A DNA stretch of 64,000 nt, taken from NCBI GenBank assembly GCA_016721115.1, contig JADKIW010000001.1, positions 1,937,501-2,001,500 on the forward strand. Direction: 5' to 3'. Position 1 is the stretch's first letter. Each line of letters opens with the position of its first letter. The stretch comes from Candidatus Defluviilinea proxima (GTDB lineage: Bacteria > Chloroflexota > Anaerolineae > Anaerolineales > Villigracilaceae). The notes below the pieces were generated by a model. It made no database searches and was not told where the DNA came from. It saw nothing but the letters and a program-made list of their open reading frames with translations. Positions 7,571 through 16,782 of the stretch are shown in pieces. A program made the translations under genes and the position numbers.

Positions 7571-8837
7571 ATGGATCCACTTTCCCGGCTGACAATTGAA
7601 TGGAAGCTGGTACCCTTGATCGGTCAAGAAGAATGGGTTGCCGATGTTTTTATCCATCGTCTCTCTGCCACGGACGGATTGCCGCCTTACAGCCAAGCCC
7701 GGATTATAGATCTGATTTCCGTTCAACTTCTCAAGGCACGTCCGCACCCTTGTTTATGGGTATCCGTGGAAGCGCCCAGTTCCTGATTCATAAGCGAATT
7801 GGACAGGCTGGTAAAACGGAACGTACCAACCGTGATACTGCCTTCTGATAAGAAGCTCGCATCAGCTTGGCAGTTCAAACCGGACTTGATCCTACAGCAG
7901 AAATCTGAAGTGGAAGTTGTCAACGTTCTGCCACCTTTCGATATCGAAGAATATGGGCTCAAGACAAGCACACTGCGCGTTCTTCGCATCCTGGTTCGAT
8001 TGAAGACTGCGCACACTTCAGAAATCACATCGCTCGCCGGCTTTAGTAAAACATATGTACGTCAGGTGCTGAAGGATCTACAAGCCAGGGGATTGATCGA
8101 GTGGAAACAGATCGGGAAATACGATGGTTGGGCAATCTTGAATAAAGGACTACGTCTTGCTCAGCGCTCATGGAATGTCCCCAAAGGTGCACGCTTTTCC
8201 AAATATCGAACAGAATATCGATATGCAGCTGAACGCCATCGACGTAAGGCACGCATGTGGCGGGCATGGCTGGAAACGGATTATGAAGAGGTGAAAATTT
8301 GGGAGTGTTGGACAGAGGTTCCACTTCACAAGTGGTATTCCAGATGCGCTGGCGTGGGGAACTTGCCGAGAGAGAGAAATGCTTTTTTGGTTGGAGGTCG
8401 ATAGTGGCAAAAGTTCCAGAAAAACAATGGAACATATCTACGAGCAGCGAATCCGTCGGGCTCATCACCACGCATTTTCATGGGATCTGCCGGTTGTCTT
8501 CTGCATCCTAGGATTAGACTGGGTGGTTAAAGACTTTGAACGATATATTCCGTTTTATTCCCGCCGTATTGCCATGATCGGACACGACTGGCGATATTTC
8601 GGCAAATTGCCACTAATTGAATTTGGTGCATGGCAGGACGATTTGCATTGGAGTCACTTTTTACGTGCGACACGAAAAGGGATTGAGTTATCATTTAATC
8701 CTGATCAGTATCTAAAGAAACCCAAGAACACAATCCACAAAACATGTAAGCCAAAATCCACCAAGCCAAAATTTCAATCACCCAATTACGATGAAGGTGA
8801 GTACTGGCATCCAAGCCGTTTAGATCAGGATAATTGA
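7571..8837 (+). pseudogene. Replication-relaxation-like winged-helix gene, broken
   Basis: Three frames join into one protein of about 420 residues. Frame 7571-7786 ends at TGA 7784-7786, and the same frame continues without other stops to 8404. Near 8320-8335 the coding sense shifts by one base into the frame 8379-8837; across the join the text reads SGIPDALAWG then MLFWLEVDSGKSS. The parts show a winged helix (LRVLRILVRLKTAHTSEITSLAGFSKTYVRQVLKDL) and then a PDA...FWLEVDSG block like plasmid replication-relaxation proteins (PF13814-type, moderate confidence). The nonsense codon plus the shift suggest decay, although a homopolymer error (CC) could explain the second. The 3' part recurs at 14789-15112. 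Confidence 0.6.
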
Positions 8838-8878
8838 CAAAGTGATGTACTAATGAAAGTGGCGGGACGGGGGTACAC
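8575..8878 (+). repeat. 304-bp direct repeat, left copy
   Basis: Pairs with 14851-15154: equal length, no gaps, about 88% identity by hand count. It covers the end of the replication-relaxation-like gene plus 41 bases after its stop. The last 35 bases (8844-8878), which are non-coding, are identical in both copies, while the coding part has drifted. The two copies bracket the KAP-SPFH-SPFH-S24 operon. Confidence 0.85.
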
Positions 8879-9010
8879 TCGTTGTAAATCTCTTGAAAAG
8901 GAAATCCAAGCGAAAGTGACATGTCATTTGGCATCTTTTAATATGAAATAAGCTTTCTGTTCTTGTACCACCAATTTTGTGACATTGTATAGTTGACACA
9001 GGAATTATAG

Positions 9011-10339
9011 GTGGCTTATACTTCCATTAAGGGATACAAAACTATGAATGTGGGCATAAAACAACCTAGTGTTCGTTCAAGTGCATTCGATCCTGTCAAC
9101 AATCTTGAAAGTGATTATCTTGAAAGATATCAATTTGCGCGTCGGTTATTGAAGCGGGTTTCCGCTCCTGATTGTTCATCAGCAGTTGGTTTGTATGGGG
9201 GATGGGGAGTTGGAAAAACGTCCATCCTGAATTTGATGACAATTATTAACAAGCAGGAAAAGTCTCCAGTCTCTGAAAAACCAAAACTAGAATATATAGA
9301 CGTTTGGCCGTATGAGGCTTCTGGGGACTTGGCACTGCCGATTTTGGTTCACATGCGCAATTTGATTGGTGGCGTACCCCAAGAGAATTATTCGAAAAGT
9401 TGGCGCAGAATTGTTGGTGTTCTTGCACAGGCTGGGACAGATATAGCCTTGCGCAAGGTACTAAATTTGAGACTTAGTGAAGTAAAAGATTACGTTGACA
9501 ACCTCCCAGATGTCAGTCCAGATACTCTGAACCTCCGGGATTTGGAAGCTCTTGTGGATGACATTCGTGGTGCACAAAACGCTTTCCGCGATCTGGTTCA
9601 GTTGGCCAGTAAAGCTTATCAAAATCGCCGAATCGTCTTTATGATAGACAACCTTGACCGGTGCTCGCCGGAAAATGTGGTACGACTTCTGGAGTCCGTC
9701 AAGAATTTCCTTTATGCTCCGAACTGTGTCTGGGTATTCGCGATGGATGCCGGGGTTATTGCCAGTTATATCGATCATAAATACGAAGGCACACGCATGG
9801 ATGGTAACAGCTATCTCGATAAGATCGTACCAGAGCAATATCATATCCCGCCTATTTCTGATCAAGCCATAAATCAACTTCACAAGTTCCTGACTAGGGT
9901 ACGGCCGGTCAACGTTGAGCAGGGCAGTCTACCCGACGTGGATATCAAAAAGATCCCACAGATCCCGGAAGTGTTGGTGCCCCGTCGTTTATTAAAGACA
10001 GCGCATAAATTCTACGAAGCCTATACTGGTGATTTGAAGACAAGCATCATAGCTGACCCACAACTCGTCTTTATGCTCATTTTGCTATATAACACTTGGC
10101 CGGCATTCTATGAACGTTTCTCTTCCGGAATGCCGGAACATCTGCACGGTATTCTGTCCAACTTTAGCGATCAAAGTACGGACAAAGCAGTGCATATTCC
10201 CCTGGAAGATAAATATACGAACGACAGGGCGCTTAAACACTTTCTTCGTCATTGCTTTATTGAGAAGCAGGATACCAAAACAGTATGCGCTACGCTTGCT
10301 GGATGCATGACTTGGCTTCATGAGGTGGGATTACCGTAA
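9011..10339 (+). CDS. KAP-family P-loop NTPase
   Basis: The 442-aa protein carries Walker A GGWGVGKT (63-70) and Walker B FMIDNLDRCSPENVVRLLE (from about 209), followed by NCVWVFAMDAGVIASYI; this DNLDRC...VFAMD pattern is diagnostic for KAP NTPases. GTG 9011 gives the longest frame; ATG 9044 (MNVGIKQPS) with AAGGGA upstream is an equally possible start. KAP proteins are usually membrane-associated, and some, such as PifA, exclude phages. The transmembrane insertion common in the family is not evident here; the membrane part may instead be supplied by the next two genes. The stop overlaps the following start (TAATG). Confidence 0.88.
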   Translation: MAYTSIKGYKTMNVGIKQPSVRSSAFDPVNNLESDYLERYQFARRLLKRVSAPDCSSAVGLYGGWGVGKTSILNLMTIINKQEKSPVSEKPKLEYIDVWPYEASGDLALPILVHMRNLIGGVPQENYSKSWRRIVGVLAQAGTDIALRKVLNLRLSEVKDYVDNLPDVSPDTLNLRDLEALVDDIRGAQNAFRDLVQLASKAYQNRRIVFMIDNLDRCSPENVVRLLESVKNFLYAPNCVWVFAMDAGVIASYIDHKYEGTRMDGNSYLDKIVPEQYHIPPISDQAINQLHKFLTRVRPVNVEQGSLPDVDIKKIPQIPEVLVPRRLLKTAHKFYEAYTGDLKTSIIADPQLVFMLILLYNTWPAFYERFSSGMPEHLHGILSNFSDQSTDKAVHIPLEDKYTNDRALKHFLRHCFIEKQDTKTVCATLAGCMTWLHEVGLP

Positions 10340-12066
10340 TGGAGGAAGGACACAGGTTTACCGCCGGGCAGCGCCTGATAAGGGTGGTTCTTCTTGCACT
10401 TTTTCTCTGGCAGGTTGTGCCGGATGTGATTCATGTAACAACAGAGACATGGAATTTCTTCGTATTCAGTATCCCGTTTTCCAATCAGTACCTACCAGCC
10501 CTATTGTCATTTATTATCAAGTTTTTCGGTTTGATGGCTTGTTATCTAGTCTTTGTATATTGGTTTGCCCAATTCGTCCTGCCGGTGAACCGCTGGCAGG
10601 ACCGTGGAAAAGCAGCCAAACAGTTGTTTCTGTTCAGCATCCATCGGCACGGTGCTGCTGTGTTCGTACGGGATGGTGATGTGGAGAATTTGTCCACAGA
10701 AGAAAGGGAAAAGAACGGATCAGGTATTGCTTTTGTAGATCTGCGTAGCGCCATTACGCTTGACAAGCACTTAAAACACAAGAACGATCTATCACCAGCC
10801 AGTCTGGAACAGCCACAAAAAGTACATTTTGATCCCAAGAGCAAATCATTTGTATCGGGCATCCGCGTAGCTGGACCTGGGCTTACCTTTCTGGAAAAGA
10901 AGGAGAAAATAGTCGGCACCGTGGACTTGCGGAAACAGACCCGCGGTCGCAAAAATGTACAAGCGGATACACGTGATGGCATACGCGTCACGACAGATGT
11001 CCCATGCACATTTACCATCGGGCAACCACCGGATGTGCTGGATGTCTGCCTGGGTGGAAAAGACGGCAAACAGATCTTTGTGATTGAATGGGAAAGTTCT
11101 CTGCCGAAAGTATTCAAAAAGATCAAATCGTTGCTCCCTGATGAATTAGATCCAAGAGATCAACGTGAGATTCTGGAATTTATCTCCGATCATCCTGATC
11201 CAAGCGCGGTCACCAGTAATGTTCCCGAAGAACACTTCCCATATTCATTTGATGAGAAACGGGTTGAGAAGGCTGTTTACTCACATACCCAGACTCAAGA
11301 AGACCCGCTCGGATCAAGACAGCCATTCAAAAAGTGGTCTGATTGGCCGCAGGATGTAGCCGTAGAGGAGTTTCGCATCCTCCTGGCAAAGCAACCCTAT
11401 ATGAAATTGTATTCGCCAGATGACCAAAATAACTTTCCCCTCAAGGATTTCAAGAAAGAATTAAAGCGTAAGGTCCGCAATACAGGCATTCTAGCATACC
11501 GCGTGGCTACACTGCGAAACGGAAGCAGGTTGCAGCCGGGAAGAGTTTATACCGATAACGACTTAATCTTTTACCCATCGCGTGAGTTAACCCGGCACGA
11601 TGTTCTACGCTTTCGAGGCATCAAGGTGTTGGACGCGGGTATTGGAGAACTGGAGCCAATTGACCCCACAGTACGCAAGCATTTGCTAAACTCGTGGCTT
11701 TCTTCCAAACAAAAGGAAGTTGATGTGAAATATGCCGATTACAGACTGGAAATCGCCCGTGTAAGAAGCCAGGCCCGCGTGAAAGCCCAGCAAAGCATGA
11801 TCTATCACTTAACTCAGTTGCTGGAGAACCAGGCTTACCCGCGTGAGGCTTTGGCGCTTCTGATCTACCAGGAATTGGAAGCAACGGCCGCCAACCCAGA
11901 GACACGCAAATTGCTACCCGAGGATACCTTAAGCCTGCTGACCGGTATTGGCACCATGCTGTTGTCGCCAGATGGGGGCGCCGGTCGTACATCTGGAGCA
12001 ACGCCTATTGTCCCACCTCAGTTGGATGATTCACAAACGAAAGAGACGGGAAATGACCATGACTAA
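10339..12066 (+). CDS. SPFH/Band 7-like membrane protein A
   Basis: The 575-aa protein starts with two hydrophobic helices (about residues 13-32 and 50-78). A domain with SPFH character follows: GIAFVDLRSAITLD, GIRVAGPGLTFLEKKEKIVGTVDLRKQTR and ADTRDGIRVTTDVPCTFTIG. A long helical C-terminal region (KEVDVKYADYRLEIARVRSQARVKAQQ...) resembles the coiled region by which SPFH proteins assemble into rings or lattices. It ends in a flexible tail. It overlaps the KAP gene by 1 bp and the next gene by 14 bp, so the set is clearly one operon. It probably forms a membrane scaffold on which the KAP NTPase works (inference). Confidence 0.7.
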   Translation: MEEGHRFTAGQRLIRVVLLALFLWQVVPDVIHVTTETWNFFVFSIPFSNQYLPALLSFIIKFFGLMACYLVFVYWFAQFVLPVNRWQDRGKAAKQLFLFSIHRHGAAVFVRDGDVENLSTEEREKNGSGIAFVDLRSAITLDKHLKHKNDLSPASLEQPQKVHFDPKSKSFVSGIRVAGPGLTFLEKKEKIVGTVDLRKQTRGRKNVQADTRDGIRVTTDVPCTFTIGQPPDVLDVCLGGKDGKQIFVIEWESSLPKVFKKIKSLLPDELDPRDQREILEFISDHPDPSAVTSNVPEEHFPYSFDEKRVEKAVYSHTQTQEDPLGSRQPFKKWSDWPQDVAVEEFRILLAKQPYMKLYSPDDQNNFPLKDFKKELKRKVRNTGILAYRVATLRNGSRLQPGRVYTDNDLIFYPSRELTRHDVLRFRGIKVLDAGIGELEPIDPTVRKHLLNSWLSSKQKEVDVKYADYRLEIARVRSQARVKAQQSMIYHLTQLLENQAYPREALALLIYQELEATAANPETRKLLPEDTLSLLTGIGTMLLSPDGGAGRTSGATPIVPPQLDDSQTKETGNDHD

Positions 12067-13342
12067 TCGTTTGATCCAGCTAGGCAGAAAGATTCTGCTC
12101 GGAGACGAAAAGCAATATGGATGGCTGCGCTTTTTCTTCCTGGTGATCACTCCAGTAACACCGCCTCTCCTTGAAAGAGTGATACTACCCATCCTTCAAC
12201 TCAAGTGGACGATCCTCGGACCATTCCTGCTGGATTATCTTAAATTGCTTGTAATTTACTACCTTGGGTTGTTGAGTGCTCTGGCTGCTGCTGTAAACTA
12301 CATTAAAGATATCTATGGACTCGACTCCGACCGCATGCCTTTCCGCCATTTCATTTCCTCCTTTTTCGGGTTGGGCATACCAAAGATCCACGTTGCTAAC
12401 AGGATACAAGAGTCGAATTGGGCGGAGATGGTCGAAACGATAGGTGGACCTGCCATCCTGAACATCGACCCAGGTTATGCCGTACTTACCGAAACTCTTA
12501 CCTCACCTGCGAACATATATGGACAAAGCAAACACTTTATCTCCCGGCAGGAACGGGTACAGGAAATTATCAACCTGCACGAGCAGGAAGGCACAACCTC
12601 CGAGGTAAAAGCCATAACGCGCGATGGTATCGCCGTGATCGTGGAGAATATGAAATACAACTACCGTCTTTGGGATCCCATATGGGAGGATGATCTGGCT
12701 GACCAGCCGAATCTCTTGAACCCTTTCCCATTCTCCACCGAGGCGGTCCACAACTTCGTTTACAGTCGTACTGTAGCTGTGGACGACCAAGGTAAACCAA
12801 AGGAGTTCAATTGGCAGGGCACAGTCGGCGGTAGAGTTGGGGGCATCATCAAGGGGTACATCAGTGATCACCGCCTTGATGATGTGATTGCCACTCACGA
12901 GCACCTCAACCAAAATCCAAGGCAGGAGATTAGGGACAAAGCTTATTCGGATGACTTTAAAAAGAGTCTGCACGGCATGGGAACCGTGTTGCGCTGGTGG
13001 GACCCTGGTGGGTTCAAAAGTCTTGAACGTATCGAGGAACAGTTTCTCTCAAACTGGAGTGTTGACATCACAAGCAACATCCAAATCAATAAGGCGTATG
13101 GGGATGCCCAGAAACTGGCTTATGAAGAACTGGGAAGAGCTGAAGCGGAAGCTGAATTGTTGATGAGCATTATCCATTCACTGGATGGTATCCGCTTCGG
13201 TGGCGACAAGTCAAGAACCCTGCAGAACCTGATCCTGATACGCACGGCACAAGTCATTCGAGCGTTAAATGTTTCCACGCAGGAAAGTTCAACTCATCAC
13301 CCGGGTCACTCCACTACCGACTCCACGGATGAAAATAAGTAA
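12053..13342 (+). CDS. SPFH/Band 7-like membrane protein B
   Basis: The frame opens at ATG 12053 (a second ATG lies at 12059) and gives 429 aa; the longer frame from 11948 is a shadow of the upstream gene. Two hydrophobic segments (about residues 24-46 and 58-84) precede an SPFH-like domain: IGGPAILNIDPGYAVLTE, GQSKHFISRQERVQEIINLHEQ and AITRDGIAVIVENMKYNYRL. A helical C-terminal part with the AEAEAELL type of repeats follows, then a His/Ser/Thr-rich tail. It is similar in plan to the preceding protein but not a close copy, so the pair may form hetero-oligomers. Confidence 0.7.
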   Translation: MTMTNRLIQLGRKILLGDEKQYGWLRFFFLVITPVTPPLLERVILPILQLKWTILGPFLLDYLKLLVIYYLGLLSALAAAVNYIKDIYGLDSDRMPFRHFISSFFGLGIPKIHVANRIQESNWAEMVETIGGPAILNIDPGYAVLTETLTSPANIYGQSKHFISRQERVQEIINLHEQEGTTSEVKAITRDGIAVIVENMKYNYRLWDPIWEDDLADQPNLLNPFPFSTEAVHNFVYSRTVAVDDQGKPKEFNWQGTVGGRVGGIIKGYISDHRLDDVIATHEHLNQNPRQEIRDKAYSDDFKKSLHGMGTVLRWWDPGGFKSLERIEEQFLSNWSVDITSNIQINKAYGDAQKLAYEELGRAEAEAELLMSIIHSLDGIRFGGDKSRTLQNLILIRTAQVIRALNVSTQESSTHHPGHSTTDSTDENK

Positions 13343-13355
13343 CAGGAAGGTTTTT

Positions 13356-14501
13356 ATGGTCACAGCAATTAATCCGATTGACAATTTAAAACTCTGGATG
13401 GAACAGGCATTGTCTTGGTTGCATGAAGGGGATAACCAACAGCAAGTGTTGCAGAGACATCACCAGCAACTGCTAGGCATGATGAGAACCGCCCGGGATG
13501 CGAATCGTGCCAACGAGGTCTGGGAGGTGGTCGATGAGCTGGAACATCTGGCATCCACCATGTCCCCTACTGAGCAGGGCGAGGTGTTTCTGCGCTGTGC
13601 CGTCATGGCTGTTGACCTCGAAAGCCTCAAGGATGCCCTGCGTCTTTTGCAGGGTGCCAGGAACAAGTCGCTGACCTCTGCCCATCAGAACGCTGTGGTG
13701 CTCTGGATGACTGGCTGCATCCATTGGATGAACCACCAGAAAGTGGAGGGCATCTCTGAATGGCAGGCGGCAATCCAGGCGTTCCAAGTCTGTGGGGTCA
13801 ATAACCAGATGGATCCTGCCAGGAAGGGCTGGTATACCGATAAAATGCAAGAACTGGATGGTTATCTGGCTGATGCGATCCGCATTGGAGGGCTTCCTCC
13901 CCTTCGGCAACCAACAACACAAGCTAGCACACCTTCCGGAGCACAACAGCCGTCACCAGCAGGAACTGATCCCTTTCAGGATGATTCGCTGCGTTGGGTA
14001 TCCTGTCAGGTTAGTGAATCGATCCCGGCGGGCGGTTTCGGTCCAACTGGCTTTGACCCGGACCCGCTAGGTTTTCTGGAGATCTCTGAGGTGACGATTG
14101 AAGATGAACCGTATCAGGTTTTCGGTGTGCGACGTTCCTCTACTTCATACCGATATGCTGTCGACATCGACTCACGCTTACGTTACCACACTGTGCGAGT
14201 GACAGGTACAAGTATGAACATTGCCATTCCCGTATCAATCGAACCGGGCGACTATGTACTGATCGTCTCCCAATCTGATGCAAATGACAATGACATTGTT
14301 GTGGCAGGCATCCTGGGACAAGATGAGCGTGCCACTGTGAAGCGTTTTTTTCGCCGAAACGGCAGGATTCAATTGAGACCGGAAAGTAGTGACGAAAGTA
14401 ATTACGAAATCGACTGGGAAAAGGAATTCGACGAAAATATGGATGGTGAGTTTACGATCATCGGCGTTGTGGAAGCGGTATTCAAGAAGAAATTAAATTG
14501 A
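13356..14501 (+). CDS. Helical-repeat protein with C-terminal S24 (LexA/UmuD-type) peptidase
   Basis: ATG 13356 with AGGAAGG upstream gives 381 aa. Residues 1-200 are helical and TPR-like (EQALSWLHEGDNQQQVLQ, ...LESLKDALRLLQGARNK), followed by a Pro/Ser/Thr linker. The C-terminal 160 residues fit peptidase S24: VTGTSMN with catalytic Ser286, then PVSIEPGDYVLI, and catalytic Lys329 in ATVKRFF. A GG-type step at PAGGFG (about 226) lies where LexA-family proteins cut themselves. S24 domains normally self-cleave when RecA filaments signal DNA damage; joined to a helical sensor domain and an NTPase/SPFH set, this could be the trigger or brake of the operon (inference). It is the last gene of the operon. 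Confidence 0.75.
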   Translation: MVTAINPIDNLKLWMEQALSWLHEGDNQQQVLQRHHQQLLGMMRTARDANRANEVWEVVDELEHLASTMSPTEQGEVFLRCAVMAVDLESLKDALRLLQGARNKSLTSAHQNAVVLWMTGCIHWMNHQKVEGISEWQAAIQAFQVCGVNNQMDPARKGWYTDKMQELDGYLADAIRIGGLPPLRQPTTQASTPSGAQQPSPAGTDPFQDDSLRWVSCQVSESIPAGGFGPTGFDPDPLGFLEISEVTIEDEPYQVFGVRRSSTSYRYAVDIDSRLRYHTVRVTGTSMNIAIPVSIEPGDYVLIVSQSDANDNDIVVAGILGQDERATVKRFFRRNGRIQLRPESSDESNYEIDWEKEFDENMDGEFTIIGVVEAVFKKKLN

Positions 14502-14788
14502 CACTTCAGCTTATATCGATAGTCGTATGTTTACCCCTTGGAAACAACCATCATGTCCGCTCTGAATCTGACACCTGACTTCAAATATCTCATTTAGTAC
14601 GATTGTGTTTCCAAAAACAGGCTCTTTCATAATTGAACGGCATATAAATACTCTTAACTGGTCATTCATTGGAGCCTTACATGCCCCCCTCGTAAAGCGA
14701 AAGCCGAATACAAAACAGCAAGTAACAATTCCTCTACCATCTCGCCGAAGGCGGGACGGCTGGATTCGTGATGGCGACGGGTGAACTC
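14502..14788. other. Spacer after the S24 gene
   Basis: I see no gene, hairpin terminator or named repeat in this stretch. Homology to the replication-relaxation gene begins at about 14789. Confidence 0.4.
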
Positions 14789-15112
14789 TCGAACAGCAAA
14801 TCCGCCGGCCTCACCACCAAGCGTTCTTATGGGATTTGCCGATTGTCTTCTGATCGGACATGACTGGCGATATTTCGGCAAATTGCCACTGATTGAATTT
14901 GGCGCATGGCATGACGATCTGCATTGGAGCCACTTCTTGCGTGCCACACGGAAAGGGACCAAGTTGTCATTTGATCCTGATCAGTATCCACACAAGGCCA
15001 AGGACAGAATCCATAAAACACGTAAGCCAAAATCCACCAAGGCAAAGTTTCAATCACCTAATTACGATGAGGGTGAACACTGGAATCCAAGCCGCTTAGA
15101 CCAGGATAATTG
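14789..15112 (+). pseudogene. Second remnant of the replication-relaxation-like gene
   Basis: The segment matches the 3' part of 7571-8837 (aligned to about 8441-8837). About 65 bp that would join the blocks ending at 14850 and starting at 14851 are missing, and the frame is then closed by stops, so only a C-terminal stub remains (KLPLIEFGAWHDDLHWSHFLRATRKG...). It shows that an equivalent gene once stood on this side of the KAP-SPFH operon too. Confidence 0.7.
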
Positions 15113-15154
15113 AGAAAGCGATGTACTAATGAAAGTGGCGGGACGGGGGTACAC
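14851..15154 (+). repeat. 304-bp direct repeat, right copy
   Basis: Partner of 8575-8878 (about 88% identical, no gaps). The final 35 bases, 15120-15154, are identical to 8844-8878 although non-coding, which hints at a conserved cis-acting site. Confidence 0.85.
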
Positions 15155-15243
15155 ACTAATATGAAAACTTGAAAAGAATGTAAATAGAACAGAAGTTCTT
15201 TTTAATTTTGGAATAAATTTTGAATAACTTTTATACTAAATTC

Positions 15244-15272
15244 TTGACTTTGATTTGTGAGTGTTTCATAAT
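15244..15272 (+). promoter_or_regulatory. Probable promoter of the DUF4062-STAND cluster
   Basis: TTGACT (15244-15249), a 17-bp spacer and CATAAT (15267-15272) lie 38 bp upstream of the first gene. All genes from 15310 to 23094 read the same way and are close or overlapping, so this may drive the whole cluster. Confidence 0.5.
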
Positions 15273-15309
15273 AGTCATCATTCACATTCGTATGATGTGA
15301 GGATGACAA

Positions 15310-15879
15310 ATGGTAGGTAATAAGCAATTTTCGGTGAAAAATATAGTTCTGGTTTCGCCATCGGATCTCCTGAAAGAGCGCGAAATGTGCAAAAAGAGCA
15401 TTGAAAACGTCAATTTCATCCTGGATACTACGGGGAAAAATTACAGGGTACAACTCAAAGGGTGGGAGGATGTGCCACCAGGGGTTGGACGGGCAAATGA
15501 ATATATTGGAAAATATTTAAATATGGATCATTGTGACATCCTTATTGGTATGTTTTGGTATAAATTCGGTTCACCACCCGGAGCCAATCGTCCAGATGAT
15601 GGTACACCTTATAAATCGGGTACAGAGGAGGAACTTGATAATGCGTTTCGCTTCAGACAGAGTAGTGGAAAACCTGAAATCATGATCTATTGGAAGCGAG
15701 ATGAACTGCCCAAGTTTAATTTCGATGAAGACTACGTACAATATGGACGGTTAGTGGAATTTATGCGGGATTGCCGCCCTGCTGGCAGACATCCGGCATA
15801 CTATGTGGAGTTTTTCAGCGATGGGTTTGAGCAACGTTTATCACAGGATTTGCTGAAGGTTTTAAATACCAGCTCATGA
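15310..15879 (+). CDS. Stand-alone DUF4062-type protein
   Basis: The 189-aa protein has the same fold signature as the first 195 residues of the 16783 gene: IVLVSPSDLLKEREMCKKSIENVN, NEYIGKYLNMDHCDILIGMFWYKFG, SGTEEELDNAFRF and KPEIMIYWKR. This pattern (a SPxDhxxER start, a CDxxIGxFWxxFG middle and an SGTxxE motif) is what I associate with DUF4062, a Rossmann-like domain usually fused to STAND or NACHT ATPases. Here it stands alone, so it may be a partner or competitor of the fused copy. Confidence 0.6.
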   Translation: MVGNKQFSVKNIVLVSPSDLLKEREMCKKSIENVNFILDTTGKNYRVQLKGWEDVPPGVGRANEYIGKYLNMDHCDILIGMFWYKFGSPPGANRPDDGTPYKSGTEEELDNAFRFRQSSGKPEIMIYWKRDELPKFNFDEDYVQYGRLVEFMRDCRPAGRHPAYYVEFFSDGFEQRLSQDLLKVLNTSS

Positions 15880-15994
15880 TTATTGATACCTGTGCGATTT
15901 TTAAAAAAGTTTGAATCATAAAGTGATCAATAAGAGATACGACCAGTTTGCTTTCATTATTCGGTTTATTATCATTGGTCTTGTGGAGGAACTT

Positions 15995-16780
15995 ATGGAA
16001 GTGTTAAGTGTGGAACCTGCAGTGCCGCCCAAAATAGCGTGGGACCTTGGCGATACATTGGTAAGGATTAAAGCAGCAAAGATGTGCGAAGGGGCAGCGA
16101 AAATCTCAATTTGTACTGGTCGTTACACAACTAAAAGCCAGTTGGAATCGGCAATTAAACTTGAATGGGCCGATCGTAAAGATCCTTATCACTTAGATGT
16201 TATACGCAATGTTGCTAACTTAAAGACGGAAGTAATGTATTGGGAAGAGGATTTTTACCCAAGTGTATTAAAACGCTTGGAAATAGATAAACCTCAAAAA
16301 AATATATGCGCCTGGTTCGCCGCAATGCAGATATCCCCAAAAAGCTTTGAGTTAATGCCTGACGCTGTAGAAACTCTTGAGTTATTAAAATCAGCAGAAA
16401 TAGAACAAGCTTTACTTTCTAATGCTTTTCCCTCTGCTAAAAAAATAGTTAAGTATCACAAACTACAAAAATATTTTAAGGTTATTATTTTTTCATTTGA
16501 TTACAAACTCGTGAAGCCCGATGAAAGAATTTATGAAATCTTGGAGGAAAGGTTCAATTTGGGGCACAAAGATAAAATTATATTTGTGGATGATCGCAAA
16601 GAATTCCTTCAGATCCCGAAACACCTAAATATTATTCCTGTTTGGTTAAATTGCCATCAATATCAAGCCGACGATTGGAGTGGAGAAAGAATTAGCAATG
16701 TTAAAAAAGTACTCTCATATTGCTCCACCGTCGAGTTGATGCCTGACAAACAACACATTGTTCAAGGTGAGTTGATCTGA
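15995..16780 (+). CDS. HAD-superfamily hydrolase
   Basis: Start at ATG 15995 because GGAGGA lies 5 bp upstream; the longer TTG frame from 15911 has no such site. The 261-aa protein shows all HAD motifs: motif I IAWDLGDTLVRI, motif II ALLSNAF, motif III KLVKPDERIY and motif IV IIFVDDRKEF. The second Asp of the usual DxD in motif I is Gly (DLGDT), as in the DLG-type phosphatases related to YihX. It probably removes phosphate from a small metabolite. It sits 2 bp from the STAND gene and between two DUF4062 genes, so a role in the same pathway, perhaps making or clearing a signal, is likely (inference). Confidence 0.75.
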   Translation: MEVLSVEPAVPPKIAWDLGDTLVRIKAAKMCEGAAKISICTGRYTTKSQLESAIKLEWADRKDPYHLDVIRNVANLKTEVMYWEEDFYPSVLKRLEIDKPQKNICAWFAAMQISPKSFELMPDAVETLELLKSAEIEQALLSNAFPSAKKIVKYHKLQKYFKVIIFSFDYKLVKPDERIYEILEERFNLGHKDKIIFVDDRKEFLQIPKHLNIIPVWLNCHQYQADDWSGERISNVKKVLSYCSTVELMPDKQHIVQGELI

Positions 16781-16782
16781 TT

